From the NCBI GenBank assembly GCA_024232965.1, contig JACKQF010000003.1, positions 861,127 to 925,126 of the forward strand: 64,000 nt of DNA. The letters are read 5' to 3'. The stretch's first letter is position 1, and the number at the start of each line of letters is the position of its first letter. A model generated the notes under the pieces. The model worked only from the letters and a program-made list of their open reading frames with translations. It was not told the DNA's origin and did not search any database. Shown in pieces: positions 1-7,872 of the stretch. The stretch comes from Verrucomicrobiaceae bacterium. GTDB taxonomy: Bacteria > Verrucomicrobiota > Verrucomicrobiia > Verrucomicrobiales > Verrucomicrobiaceae. Made by a program: the position numbers and the translations under genes.

Positions 1-1
1 G

Positions 2-247
2 GTGCATCCGGTCTTGATGGAAGCGGGTTTAGAGTTGGCCGCCTGGTCTAGCCGTGGCTACGATGGCGTCAGTGCTGATTCGGACACTGTTGTCAGTCGT
101 GTCTTGCAGACCATGAAAGAGGGCGGAATTGTCCTTCTCCATGAGGGCCGACTCTCAAACAGTGGAGACCGATTGATTTTGAGGGTTCTTCCCCGGGTTT
201 TGGATGAGATCGCTGCCAAGGGTTGGCGTTGTGTGATTCCCCGCTGA
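2..247 (+). CDS. Polysaccharide deacetylase, C-terminal end (gene cut by window edge)
   Basis: Only the last 81 or so residues are present; the open frame runs off the left edge, so the true start lies outside the window. The segment GIVLLHEG followed by a leucine-rich stretch and a final strand (GWRCVIP) resembles the last motif and C-terminus of NodB-homology polysaccharide deacetylases (family knowledge), where a conserved histidine near the end helps catalysis. Such enzymes remove acetyl groups from cell-wall or extracellular glycans. It is followed by a ThuA-domain gene on the same strand. The call rests on one motif region, so the wider domain layout is unknown. Confidence 0.6.
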   Translation: MHPVLMEAGLELAAWSSRGYDGVSADSDTVVSRVLQTMKEGGIVLLHEGRLSNSGDRLILRVLPRVLDEIAAKGWRCVIPR

Positions 248-292
248 ATTTGCGAAAGGGTGGGGGAGTGGTGCTGCGTTCTCTTCTACCTT

Positions 293-1246
293 ATGCTGAA
301 ATCTGTTTTGTTTTTGACTGGTCTGCTGGCGTTGGTGTCGCCGGGCCTGACTTCCGCCGCTGACGCACCGAAGAAAATGCTGGTCGTGACCGTCACGACA
401 GGCTTCCGGCACTCGTCGATCGAGACTGCCGAAAAGGTGTTAGCCCAACTCGGGCAAGAAAGTGGTGCCTTCACTGTCGATTATGTGCACCAGCCTGAGG
501 GGCAGCCGAAGAACCCCGGTCGCCCTCCTGAAAAGAAGGGCAAAGAGACGGATGAGGCTTTCAAGCTTCGCGTCGAAGAGTACAGCGCTGCGCAGGCCGC
601 TTATAATGCTGCCAATGCGGAGTGGAATGGGAAGGTGAAGGAGTACATGGCTGACAAAATGGCCATCGATAAGATCAAAGGCTACGATGGCTTCATTTTT
701 GCCAATACCACCGGCGATTTGCAGCTGCCGGATCGCGATGGTTTCATCGATCTGATCAAGTCTGGCAAGGCCTTCGTTGCCATGCACTCCGGTTCCGATA
801 CCTACCATCCTTTCCGTCGTTACTCAGAGATGCTAGGCGGCGAGTTTGAGACCCACAAGGCTCAAGTGGAAGTGCAACCGATTGTCCACGACAAGGAGCA
901 TTCTGCCGTTTCGATGATCCCCGAGGGATTCCGTGCGTTTGATGAAATCTACATCATCAAGACCTTCACCAAAGACAGTGTTCATGCGCTGTTGGGGCTG
1001 AACGCTCATCCAAATGAAGGCACTCCGGGCTACTTCCCGATCTCGTGGTGCAAGCCTTGGGGCGAAGGTCGAGTGTTTTACACCTCCTTTGGCCATCGCG
1101 AAGACATGTGGGATCCAACCTGGAATCCTGAGCAGCGCAAAAACAGTCCTGAGATCGCGAAGATTTATCAGCAGCACATCCTCAGCGGCATCAAGTGGGC
1201 TCTCAAAATCGCTCCTGGTGATGATTCCCTGGGCAATCTGAAGTAA
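293..1246 (+). CDS. Secreted ThuA-domain protein
   Basis: The 317-residue product starts with a signal peptide (MLKSVLFLTGLLALVSPG, cleavage near ADA). The mature part begins with a glutamine-amidotransferase-like core: a first strand MLVVTVTTGFRHSS, then a central GKAFVAMHSGSDTYHPF and a late FYTSFGHREDMW. These are hallmarks of the ThuA (trehalose utilisation) fold, which in PVC bacteria is frequent in secreted carbohydrate-related proteins. A charged, alanine-rich helical insertion lies around residues 75-125. An upstream in-frame GTG at 260 is possible, but the ATG at 293 places the signal peptide properly. No substrate can be assigned. An intrinsic terminator follows. Confidence 0.85.
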   Translation: MLKSVLFLTGLLALVSPGLTSAADAPKKMLVVTVTTGFRHSSIETAEKVLAQLGQESGAFTVDYVHQPEGQPKNPGRPPEKKGKETDEAFKLRVEEYSAAQAAYNAANAEWNGKVKEYMADKMAIDKIKGYDGFIFANTTGDLQLPDRDGFIDLIKSGKAFVAMHSGSDTYHPFRRYSEMLGGEFETHKAQVEVQPIVHDKEHSAVSMIPEGFRAFDEIYIIKTFTKDSVHALLGLNAHPNEGTPGYFPISWCKPWGEGRVFYTSFGHREDMWDPTWNPEQRKNSPEIAKIYQQHILSGIKWALKIAPGDDSLGNLK

Positions 1247-1273
1247 CGGTTCCTCCCGTCTCTGTTTCATCGG

Positions 1274-1299
1274 CGGCGCTCCATCCGGGGCGCCGTTTT
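1274..1299. terminator. Intrinsic terminator between convergent thuA-like and arsR-like genes
   Basis: CGGCGC at 1274-1279 pairs with GCGCCG at 1290-1295 across a 10-base loop and is followed directly by TTTT. It lies 28 bases after the plus-strand gene and just before the stop of the minus-strand regulator. Confidence 0.7.
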
Positions 1300-1300
1300 G

Positions 1301-1621
1301 CTATTCTGGCATCTTCGTGAAGTCGAACTGGCAGCACCCGAGGTCCAGGACTTGGTTGTTCTTGGTCAGTCGTGACTGAAAGGCGGACGCTAACTGGTAG
1401 ATGCGTTTCTGGGCCTGCTTTTCGACGCTCACGAGACCCGCCGTCTTGAGCACGGTCAGGTGCCGCGATGCGTTGTAGGCGGTAAGTTGGAGCTCGTCGC
1501 AGAGATCGTTCACCGAATGCGGCCCGATGAGAAGTTGTCGCACAATCCGCAGCCGGGAGGATTCGCCCAGAGCTCGCATGGCAGCAAGGCAGTCGAAGGT
1601 GGGCGGAGGAGTGCGGGGCAT
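1301..1621 (-). CDS. ArsR-family winged-helix transcriptional regulator
   Basis: About 106 residues from the chosen ATG. The winged-helix core reads LGESSRLRIVRQLL, then SVNDLCDELQLTAYNASRHLTVLKTAGLV, then VEKQAQKRIYQLA, which is the ArsR/SmtB order of helix, recognition helix and wing. The C-terminus ends with LGCCQFDF; adjacent cysteines there could bind metal or be redox active (inference). The classic ELCVCDL metal site of ArsR is absent (NDLCDEL keeps one cysteine). A longer start at 1717 would run across the operator-like repeat and into the pit start, so 1621 is preferred. It is divergent from pit, and likely represses pit, the GTPase gene and possibly itself. Confidence 0.85.
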   Translation of the reverse strand: MPRTPPPTFDCLAAMRALGESSRLRIVRQLLIGPHSVNDLCDELQLTAYNASRHLTVLKTAGLVSVEKQAQKRIYQLASAFQSRLTKNNQVLDLGCCQFDFTKMPE

Positions 1622-1680
1622 GTGTCCATGCTGCCACCGCCTCAATTCTTTGGCAAGATGTTGAAAGGTGTGGGGTGAAC

Positions 1681-1707
1681 TTGCGTATTTGTGTGATTGT
1701 GCAAATA
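1681..1707. promoter_or_regulatory. Operator-like inverted repeat upstream of pit (site 1)
   Basis: TTGCGTATTTG (1681-1691), ten spacer bases, then CAAATA (1702-1707): TATTTG and CAAATA are exact reverse complements. The site ends 8 bases before the pit ATG and lies in the divergent arsR-pit interval. The same 11-base left arm and the same spacing recur at 2724, before the GTPase gene. ArsR/SmtB proteins bind such A/T-flanked inverted repeats near start codons. Confidence 0.6.
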
Positions 1708-1715
1708 AAGAGTTC

Positions 1716-2678
1716 ATGCTGATTTTTATTCTGGCTGCCGCAGTGCTATTTCTCGCCTACGCCAATGGTGCCAACGACAATTTTAAAGGGGTGGCCTCCC
1801 TGTTTGGGAGTGGGACGACTCAGTACAAGCGAGCCGTCCTTTGGGCAGCCGTCACTACTGGAGCGGGCTCAATCGCCGCAGTGTTCGTGTCCGCAGAGTT
1901 GCTCAAAAAGTTTTCTGGCAAAGGGGTGGTGCCAGATGCCCTGACAACCCAACCGCTGTTTTTGTTGGCGGTAGCGCTGGGAGCAGGGTGCACGGTCATC
2001 TTGGCGACGCGTTTCGGCTTTCCGATTTCAACGACACATGGGCTGACGGGAGCGCTGGTCGGTGCGGGGTCCGTAGCTGGCGGTTCGGGGGTGCACTACG
2101 GAAAGCTGTGGGACGGTTTTGCCAAACCGCTGCTACTTAGTCCACTTCTGGCGTTAGGGCTAGGGGCTTTGGTCTATCTGATCTTGCGCCTGGTTCGGCT
2201 GGCGCCGGATCATCGGACACGGACTCTGGATGCGATGCACCTTCTCAGCGCTGGGGCAGTGGGGTTTGCCCGGGGGATGAATGATACACCTAAAATCGCC
2301 GCACTTCTGGCCGCAGTTGCGGCTCTAAGCGGAGACTTGGTGCTCGGGTTGGTTGCTGTTGCGATGGTGCTGGGAGGCTGTTTGAGTGCCAAGCGCGTCG
2401 CAGATACGATGGCGCACAAAATCACCGCGATGAATCCTGGGCAAGGCTTTGCGGCCAATCTAGCAACGGCGCTTTTGGTGACGACTGCCACCTTCCATGG
2501 GCTACCCGTTTCAACAACGCACGTGTCCGTTGGCGGGCTTCTTGGAATCGGGATCGCTACCCGACAGGCGAAGTGGCAAACGGTCATTCCGGTTTTGCTC
2601 TCGTGGATCATCACTTTGCCCTGCGCTGCATTGGTTGGCGCGATCGTATACAAAATTGGAGGATCTCTCACGTCATGA
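1716..2678 (+). CDS. pit: PiT-family inorganic phosphate (metal-phosphate) transporter
   Basis: A 320-residue inner-membrane protein with about ten hydrophobic segments. It carries both halves of the duplicated PHO4 signature: GANDNFKGVASLFGSG near the N-terminus with FPISTTHGLTGALVGAG, and GMNDTPK in the second half with GLPVSTTHVSVGGLLGIG. PiT proteins import phosphate, often as a neutral metal-phosphate complex, with protons or sodium; they also admit arsenate and metals (family knowledge). The ATG at 1716 is preferred over the upstream frame because the first membrane segment begins at once (MLIFILAAAVLFLAY). The operator-like repeat just upstream suggests control by the divergent ArsR protein. 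Confidence 0.9.
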   Translation: MLIFILAAAVLFLAYANGANDNFKGVASLFGSGTTQYKRAVLWAAVTTGAGSIAAVFVSAELLKKFSGKGVVPDALTTQPLFLLAVALGAGCTVILATRFGFPISTTHGLTGALVGAGSVAGGSGVHYGKLWDGFAKPLLLSPLLALGLGALVYLILRLVRLAPDHRTRTLDAMHLLSAGAVGFARGMNDTPKIAALLAAVAALSGDLVLGLVAVAMVLGGCLSAKRVADTMAHKITAMNPGQGFAANLATALLVTTATFHGLPVSTTHVSVGGLLGIGIATRQAKWQTVIPVLLSWIITLPCAALVGAIVYKIGGSLTS

Positions 2679-2723
2679 GAGGGTAGTGGAACTGAGTTTT
2701 TTAGTCGCAGCCGCAGTTGCTGG

Positions 2724-2750
2724 TTGCGTATTTGCTGAAGTGGGCAAACA
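2724..2750. promoter_or_regulatory. Operator-like repeat upstream of the G3E GTPase gene (site 2)
   Basis: TTGCGTATTTG (2724-2734), ten spacer bases, then CAAACA (2745-2750). The left arm is identical to site 1 over 11 bases and the right arm differs at one base. It lies 15 bases before the ATG of the GTPase gene, in the 87-base gap after pit. This suggests the GTPase gene has its own start of transcription under the same regulator. Confidence 0.55.
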
Positions 2751-2765
2751 AGACGAATCAATTTT

Positions 2766-3890
2766 ATGGGATCTAAAGCACGTTACATCATGATCGGGGG
2801 CTTCCTGGGAGCCGGGAAGACGACTACTGTGGGCCGTTTGGCCAAGTATTTGAGCGATCAAGGCCTGCGGGTCGGATTGATCACGAACGATCAGGCGGGT
2901 GGTCTGGTGGATACTAAGCTGCTGCGCGGGCAGGGGTATGCGACGGAGGAGATCGCAGGGGGATGCTTTTGCTGTCGATTCAATACTCTGGTCGATGCGG
3001 CTGCGAAATTAGCCGACGAGGCAAAGCCGGATGTCTTCATCGCAGAACCCGTGGGGAGTTGCACCGATCTGGTGGCGACTGTGACTTACCCGCTGCGCCG
3101 CATGTACGGGGATTCGTTCACTGTTGCTCCCCTCAGCGTATTGGTAGATCCGGTTCGGGCCAGGCGTGTGTTTGGCCTGGATGATGGAGGGACCTTTTCA
3201 TCGAAAGTAGCCTACATCTTCAAAAAGCAGTTGGAAGAGGCGGACATCATCGTGATCAGCAAGAGTGATCTCATTTCCGATGAGCATCGCGAAGAGTTGC
3301 GGGCGGCACTAGCAAAGGAATTTCCTGAGGCGAAGATCGTGACAGCATCCCCCCGACTGGAGACGGGATTGGACGAACTTTTCGCCAGTCTCATGAGTGG
3401 CGAGCAATCCCGTCGAAACCCGATGGCAGTGGACTACGAAGCATACGCCGATGGTGAGGCATTGCTTGGCTGGCTCAATGCAACTGTGACCCTGAAGGCG
3501 GAGGATGAATTTGAGGCCAACGACTTTTTGAAGCGCCTAGCGACAAATGTACAGGGCCGATTGCAGTTGGCTGGGTCAGAGATAGCACACTTCAAGATGA
3601 CGTTTAGCCCGGATGACGGGATTGCAGGAGAACTCGCCAGTGTGAATCTGGTGCGCAGTGATTATGTGGCGGAGCTGGGTATGGAATTGGATGAGCCTAG
3701 TACCGGCGGGCAGCTGATCGTGAATTTACGTGCCGAGGCGGATCCTTCAGAATTGGTGGAAGCTGTGAAGTCAGCTTTGGCAGAGACCACGGATCGCTTT
3801 TTCGGCCTGAAGGCGACGCTGGATCACGAAGAGCACTTCCGCCCGGGGAAGCCGACGCCTACGCATCGCGACGGTGCTGAGGTGGCTTGA
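2766..3890 (+). CDS. G3E-family (CobW/COG0523-type) metal-chaperone GTPase
   Basis: 374 residues. The N-terminus holds the P-loop GGFLGAGKTTT (residues 11-21, K18) and the COG0523 metal motif GGCFCC with C67, C69 and C70. Further GTPase elements are EPVGSCTD, LVDPV and the guanine-specificity motif SKSD. The C-terminal half lacks the usual clear CobW_C strand pattern but ends with HEEHFRPGKPTPTH, a histidine-rich tail. COG0523 proteins deliver or insert metals such as zinc or cobalt using GTP (family knowledge); the metal here is not known. It follows pit by 87 bases and has its own operator-like repeat, so it likely belongs to an ArsR-controlled metal/phosphate group. Confidence 0.85.
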   Translation: MGSKARYIMIGGFLGAGKTTTVGRLAKYLSDQGLRVGLITNDQAGGLVDTKLLRGQGYATEEIAGGCFCCRFNTLVDAAAKLADEAKPDVFIAEPVGSCTDLVATVTYPLRRMYGDSFTVAPLSVLVDPVRARRVFGLDDGGTFSSKVAYIFKKQLEEADIIVISKSDLISDEHREELRAALAKEFPEAKIVTASPRLETGLDELFASLMSGEQSRRNPMAVDYEAYADGEALLGWLNATVTLKAEDEFEANDFLKRLATNVQGRLQLAGSEIAHFKMTFSPDDGIAGELASVNLVRSDYVAELGMELDEPSTGGQLIVNLRAEADPSELVEAVKSALAETTDRFFGLKATLDHEEHFRPGKPTPTHRDGAEVA

Positions 3891-3966
3891 TTAATGGGGC
3901 TTCGATGCTTCAAGAAAACACTGGCTGGGGAGCCGATTCTGGCTACTCTGGCAGACCCTTTATCGA

Positions 3967-4491
3967 ATGGACGGAGTGTTTGACATCCAGTATGCCCTAG
4001 AGATGACGCAGGTCTTGCATGAGCCAGACCGGCGCATTGACACCTTTGGGACGACTCAGTTTGAATTCCAGTTGGTTTCAGAGCTGATGGATACAGTGGG
4101 TGCGGTGCGCGTTCGTCAGGGCAAGATTGAGGCACAAAAGCCGCTGATCATGCGTCCGGATGGGTTTAGCGGTTTCGATTTTGACGGGTTCGGCGCTGGT
4201 GGCGCGGCCTTTGGCGAGTGGTTGACGGAGAATGCCCATCGCCTCACGGTCTTAAAATATGGATTCTCCTTCAAGCGGGCGGAGGTCGAAGAGCACATCG
4301 TTCACGAGTCCATCGAGGAAGTGACAGGCAAACTTCTGGATGACATCCGGGTAAACGGCAATCCAATGCGAGCGGTGATCCAGGGTGTGGATGATGCCTG
4401 GGAGATCTGTCTGCTGAAATTTACGGTGGAGATGATCGAGAAATCGCATGGCATAAATCTGTTTGATTTTAAACGGCGCGGCCTGTTGTAG
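3967..4491 (+). CDS. Conserved-looking hypothetical protein
   Basis: 174 residues, soluble, acidic, no signal peptide or membrane segment. I do not recognise the family. Notable stretches are IDTFGTTQFEFQLVSELMD, a phenylalanine/glycine-rich loop (GFDFDGFGAGG) and a C-terminal helix KFTVEMIEKSHG. The N-terminal third, with an early RIDTFGTTQ and a VGAVRVRQGKI strand, suggests an alpha/beta fold. It lies between the G3E GTPase gene (76 bases upstream) and the LysM gene (33 bases downstream), all on the plus strand. Its length and uninterrupted frame, with no competing frame, support it being real. The ATG at 3967 is the first suitable start. Confidence 0.7.
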   Translation: MDGVFDIQYALEMTQVLHEPDRRIDTFGTTQFEFQLVSELMDTVGAVRVRQGKIEAQKPLIMRPDGFSGFDFDGFGAGGAAFGEWLTENAHRLTVLKYGFSFKRAEVEEHIVHESIEEVTGKLLDDIRVNGNPMRAVIQGVDDAWEICLLKFTVEMIEKSHGINLFDFKRRGLL

Positions 4492-4524
4492 TGGGTAAGT
4501 GCAATCTCGGTTCCGGCATCAAAA

Positions 4525-5406
4525 ATGGCCAAAGCGCAGTTTAAACTCCTTATCTTCCTCATCACTGTCGGCTTGGCTGGCGGGTCGCTAGCTGTTGCGT
4601 GGTGGTTCTGGGAAAATGTTCTGCAGCGCGAAGAGCATGCGCTGGAAGATATCGCGGCCATCAAGAAGAGCGATATGCCTCGCATTGACCCTGGGGCCAA
4701 GAGATTCGAGGCGGCGGTAGATCTGATTCGGCAGGGAAGTCTGGAACAAGGGCGTGAGGCCCTCTACCGCTTGCTGCAGCAGTTTCCGGATTCTCCCTCA
4801 TGCGTGGAGGCGAGGCGGATCATCGGTGAAATGAACCTTGATGCTTTCTTTTCGCCCAAGCAAATGCAGGGCAAGCGTGACTACATCGTGCAGCCTGGCA
4901 ATGGTTTGGCGCTAATTGCTTCGAAGTTTGACACAAGCATTGATCTGCTGGTTCGGCTCAACAATTTGGAGGGCTCGATGCTGCATCCCGGTGATCATCT
5001 CTTGGTGGCACCACTGGATTTTGATTTTGGCGTGGATTTGTCGCAGAAGACCGTCGTCATCGTGCGCAAAGGTCGGTTCTTCAAAGAGTATAGTGCCATT
5101 GATGTGCGCCTGCCGCCAAACATGCGCGTTCCAGCAGAACTTACGATCGGAATGAAATCGGCGACCATTGCCGGAAAGGCGGTATCATCCACCGACCCTC
5201 GTTATGTGGAGGCCGAAAAATGGATTCCCGCATTGAAGAGCGGCCTGATCATCCGCACTGTGCCAGCGGCGCGTGCCGTCGTGGAAGGAGCCCCCGCTGG
5301 GCAGCCGCAAGAGGCTGCCGAATATGGAGTGTTTTTGCGTCGTGAGGATTTGGACGAGATTTACGCGCTCACGCGTTCGGGGGCGAAACTCACGATTGTT
5401 CGTTGA
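4525..5406 (+). CDS. Membrane-anchored LysM protein with a degenerate L,D-transpeptidase-like C-terminus
   Basis: 293 residues. One membrane segment lies at about residues 7-28, followed by a short TPR-like region (QGSLEQGREALYRLLQQFPDSP) and a LysM domain at about 115-165 (DYIVQPGNGLALIASKF to LHPGDHLLVAP). The rest resembles the YkuD-type L,D-transpeptidase fold: a strand KTVVIVRKGRFFKEYSA and an ending GVFLRREDLDEIYAL with SGAKLTIV, like the family's SHGCIRLSNEDIEELYAL. The catalytic His and Cys of that motif are missing (AEYGVFLRRED). This suggests a peptidoglycan-binding protein without transpeptidase activity (inference). It lies 35 bases before accA, probably in one transcript. Confidence 0.75.
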   Translation: MAKAQFKLLIFLITVGLAGGSLAVAWWFWENVLQREEHALEDIAAIKKSDMPRIDPGAKRFEAAVDLIRQGSLEQGREALYRLLQQFPDSPSCVEARRIIGEMNLDAFFSPKQMQGKRDYIVQPGNGLALIASKFDTSIDLLVRLNNLEGSMLHPGDHLLVAPLDFDFGVDLSQKTVVIVRKGRFFKEYSAIDVRLPPNMRVPAELTIGMKSATIAGKAVSSTDPRYVEAEKWIPALKSGLIIRTVPAARAVVEGAPAGQPQEAAEYGVFLRREDLDEIYALTRSGAKLTIVR

Positions 5407-5441
5407 CCCGGCCTTACAATGTTTGATGGTTTACACACAAT

Positions 5442-6395
5442 ATGAAGCAAGTTTTGGAATTTGAGAAACCGATTGTGAAGTTGCAGGAAGAGCTGGAAGA
5501 GCTCCGCCGCAAACATGCCCAGAAACCCACAGAAAAGCTTGCTACTCAGGTGGCTGGCATGGAAGGTCGCTTGGCTGACCTGCAAAAGGAAGTCTACACA
5601 AACCTGATCCCTTGGCAGCGCGTGCAAATCTCTCGTCACATCAGCCGCCCCTTCATGCTGGACTACATCCGGCTGTGTTGTGAGGATTTCGTGGAGTTGC
5701 ACGGCGACCGTCATATTGGTGACGATAATGCGATGCCGGCTGGTTTTGCCACATGGGGTGGTCGGCGGGTCGTGGTGGTGGGCCATCAGAAAGGCCGAGA
5801 CACCAAAGAGAATCTGCTGCGCAACTTTGGCAGTGCTCATCCAGAGGGCTATCGCAAGGCATTGCGCCTCATGCGTTTGGCGGAGAAGTTTCAACTCCCC
5901 ATCGTCACGTTGATCGATACGCCTGGAGCCTTCCCTGGAATTGGGGCTGAAGAGCGAAACATCGCGGAGGCTATTGCCTTTAATCTGAAGGAAATGATGT
6001 TGCTCAAGACTCCCATCGTAGCTGTCGTCATTGGCGAGGGCGGCTCTGGTGGCGCGCTTGGGATCGGTATTGCAGACCGGGTGTTGATGATGGAGAACGC
6101 CTATTATTCCGTGATCAGTCCTGAAGGTTGTGCGGCCATTTTGTGGAAACATCGCGAGCACGCGCCGGAAGCAGCGCAGGCACTGAAATTGAGCGCGCAG
6201 GATCTCACAGGGCTCGGGATCGTTGATGGTATCGTGCCGGAGCCGCTCGGGGGTGCGCACCATGATCACGAAACTGCAGCGGCTTCCTTGAAGGCGGCTG
6301 TGAGTCAGGCGCTGGCGGATTTGGAGAATTTGCCTGTCGATAAGCTCCTGGATCAGCGTTACGAGAAATTTCGCGGTATGGGCAAGATGGCCTGA
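5442..6395 (+). CDS. accA: Acetyl-CoA carboxylase carboxyltransferase subunit alpha
   Basis: 317 residues, the usual length for AccA (E. coli 319). The N-terminal helical region (FEKPIVKLQEELEELR) is followed by the crotonase-like carboxyltransferase core with ELHGDRHIGDD, the GRDTKENLLRNFGSAHPEGYRKALRLM stretch, DTPGAFPGIGAEERN and GEGGSGGALGIG, all near-invariant in this subunit. With AccD it moves the carboxyl group from biotin on AccB to acetyl-CoA to make malonyl-CoA, the first step of fatty acid synthesis, in the cytoplasm. Neither accD nor accB/accC is in the window. The ATG at 5442 follows the LysM gene by 35 bases. Confidence 0.97.
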   Translation: MKQVLEFEKPIVKLQEELEELRRKHAQKPTEKLATQVAGMEGRLADLQKEVYTNLIPWQRVQISRHISRPFMLDYIRLCCEDFVELHGDRHIGDDNAMPAGFATWGGRRVVVVGHQKGRDTKENLLRNFGSAHPEGYRKALRLMRLAEKFQLPIVTLIDTPGAFPGIGAEERNIAEAIAFNLKEMMLLKTPIVAVVIGEGGSGGALGIGIADRVLMMENAYYSVISPEGCAAILWKHREHAPEAAQALKLSAQDLTGLGIVDGIVPEPLGGAHHDHETAAASLKAAVSQALADLENLPVDKLLDQRYEKFRGMGKMA

Positions 6396-6440
6396 TCGTT
6401 CTTGTCAGGGGGCTGTGATTTTGGTATTCTCGCAGCCACT

Positions 6441-6965
6441 ATGAACAAAGGATGGCTTTTGGTGGTATCGGTCCTCATTACCATGGGGATCTGCGGCTCT
6501 GCCTTCGCTCAGGTGGTGATTCCAGCGACACCGAAGAAGTTCGGGAAGCGCACGATAGGCGGTGGGACGTCCGGTGGAATTGGCCTTCTACCCGGGAATA
6601 GCAGCAGCACGGGGGCAAAGCCAACCCCGCCGTCACCGCCGACCGTGCGGCAGGTCGTCTATTTTGTCTTGGGGGAACCGCGACAGTGGACCAGTGGCGA
6701 TGGCCGGACGCTGGTGGGTAAGATCATTGCTTTTGAGGAAAAGGTGACGGAAAGCAGCGGAACATCCCCGGCTGTGCCGACGCCTGAAGAAATGTCAAAA
6801 AGCCTGACGGGGACGCCGACTGTGGTGCGGGATGGGAAGATCCGAATTCTCGTCAACAACAAGCCCTTCGAGGTTGCACTGACAGGGCTGTCTGCGGTGG
6901 ATCAAGATTATGTGAAGGTCCTCCAGCAGCGAATCAAGCCGCCATCGGCCGAGCCAAAAGGGTGA
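6441..6965 (+). CDS. Small secreted hypothetical protein
   Basis: 174 residues from the ATG at 6441. The N-terminus is a clear signal peptide (MNKGWLLVVSVLITMGICGSAFA, cleavage before QVV). A low-complexity Gly/Ser/Pro linker with GGGTSGGIG and TPPSPPTVRQ follows, then a compact region including VVYFVLGEPRQWTSGDGRTLVGKIIAFEEK and a C-terminal VRDGKIRILVNNKPFEVALTGLS. The second half looks like a small beta-rich domain of the SH3/SLA1 type often seen in PVC proteins (WTSGDGRTLVGKI), but this is a guess. It lies 45 bases after accA and 56 before the SirB1-like gene. The upstream in-frame ATG at 6402 would bury the signal peptide. Confidence 0.7.
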   Translation: MNKGWLLVVSVLITMGICGSAFAQVVIPATPKKFGKRTIGGGTSGGIGLLPGNSSSTGAKPTPPSPPTVRQVVYFVLGEPRQWTSGDGRTLVGKIIAFEEKVTESSGTSPAVPTPEEMSKSLTGTPTVVRDGKIRILVNNKPFEVALTGLSAVDQDYVKVLQQRIKPPSAEPKG

Positions 6966-7021
6966 GTAATTTCGTCGCCTTTTGCATTGCAGTCAGAGCG
7001 ATAATTCGGTAACACGTACGC

Positions 7022-7864
7022 ATGTCTGCCTACGTGCGCCTTGACCACCTCCTAAAACTGCTGGATGACGACTCCGAAGTTGTGCGCACGGCAGTGCAAA
7101 AAGAGCTGGCGAGCATGCGGGTAGATCTGCCCCGTCGCCTAGAAGAGCTCGACCGTCCACTGAGTGTGGATGAGGAGCGCAGGGTCGCTCAATTGCTGGA
7201 TCCCGTGCGTCGAGATGAGCTTGAGGATACCTGGATGCGCTGGCGCTGGTTAGATTCAGCTTCAGCGCAGTTGGAAGAGGGAATGGCGCAGATTTCTGCA
7301 TTTCTGGCTGGATGGAAGGTTCAATCCTCTGGTTTGGGGCCTCGTCTCGATGCTGTGGCTCAAGAAGCCTTTGATAGCCACGGCCGGATGGACGCTCGCG
7401 AACTGGCGGAGTGGATGTTTGGGCGGCGAGGTGATCCCGTCCGTTTTCGTGGCAACAGCAAAGACTACTACGCACCGCAAAACAGCAACCTGTTCTGGGT
7501 GCTCGACACTGGGCTGGGCAATCCAATCGCACTGTGCTGCCTTTTTCGGCTGATCGGGCAGCGTTTTGGGCTGGAAATCGAAGGCTGCAATTTCCCTGGG
7601 CACTTCCTGGCGCGAGTGGAAGTCGAAGGCCGTTTGTGGCTGGTCGATTGCTTCAATCGTGGGCGCTTTATGCTGGCAGATGACGTGGCGAGGCACCACC
7701 CGGCGGCGAATCCCGGGATGGAAGAGATCATTCGCGAGCCTGCTACGACGGACGCCACTTTGCTCCGGGTTCTCAGAAACCTCGACGAGGCCTACGACCG
7801 ATTGGGCTCAATGACCGACCGCCAGATCATGCGCCGGTTGGCGCTGAAACTGATGGAGGATTGA
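7022..7864 (+). CDS. SirB1/transglutaminase-like family protein
   Basis: 280 residues. After a helical N-terminus (VRLDHLLKLLDDDSEVVRTAVQKEL) comes the SirB1-type core: FRGNSKDYYAPQNSNLFWVLDTGLGNPIALCCLFRLIGQRFGL, then GCNFPGHFLARVEVEGRLWLVDCFNRGR. In this family the cysteine, histidine (FPGHFL) and aspartate (VDCFN) resemble a transglutaminase triad, but no biochemical role is firmly known. The C-terminus is a helical bundle with a TPR-like flavour (LLRVLRNLDEAYDRLG). Predicted soluble. It is convergent with the amt gene, whose stop codon lies 9 bases beyond its own. Confidence 0.8.
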   Translation: MSAYVRLDHLLKLLDDDSEVVRTAVQKELASMRVDLPRRLEELDRPLSVDEERRVAQLLDPVRRDELEDTWMRWRWLDSASAQLEEGMAQISAFLAGWKVQSSGLGPRLDAVAQEAFDSHGRMDARELAEWMFGRRGDPVRFRGNSKDYYAPQNSNLFWVLDTGLGNPIALCCLFRLIGQRFGLEIEGCNFPGHFLARVEVEGRLWLVDCFNRGRFMLADDVARHHPAANPGMEEIIREPATTDATLLRVLRNLDEAYDRLGSMTDRQIMRRLALKLMED

Positions 7865-7872
7865 GGCAGGAT

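Noticed and set aside
1622..1717. Longer ArsR start at 1717
   Set aside because: It would run through the operator-like repeat and overlap the pit start; the winged-helix core fits the ATG at 1621.
5361..6269. Minus-strand frame of 302 codons over accA
   Set aside because: The plus-strand AccA motifs are decisive and the opposite frame has none.
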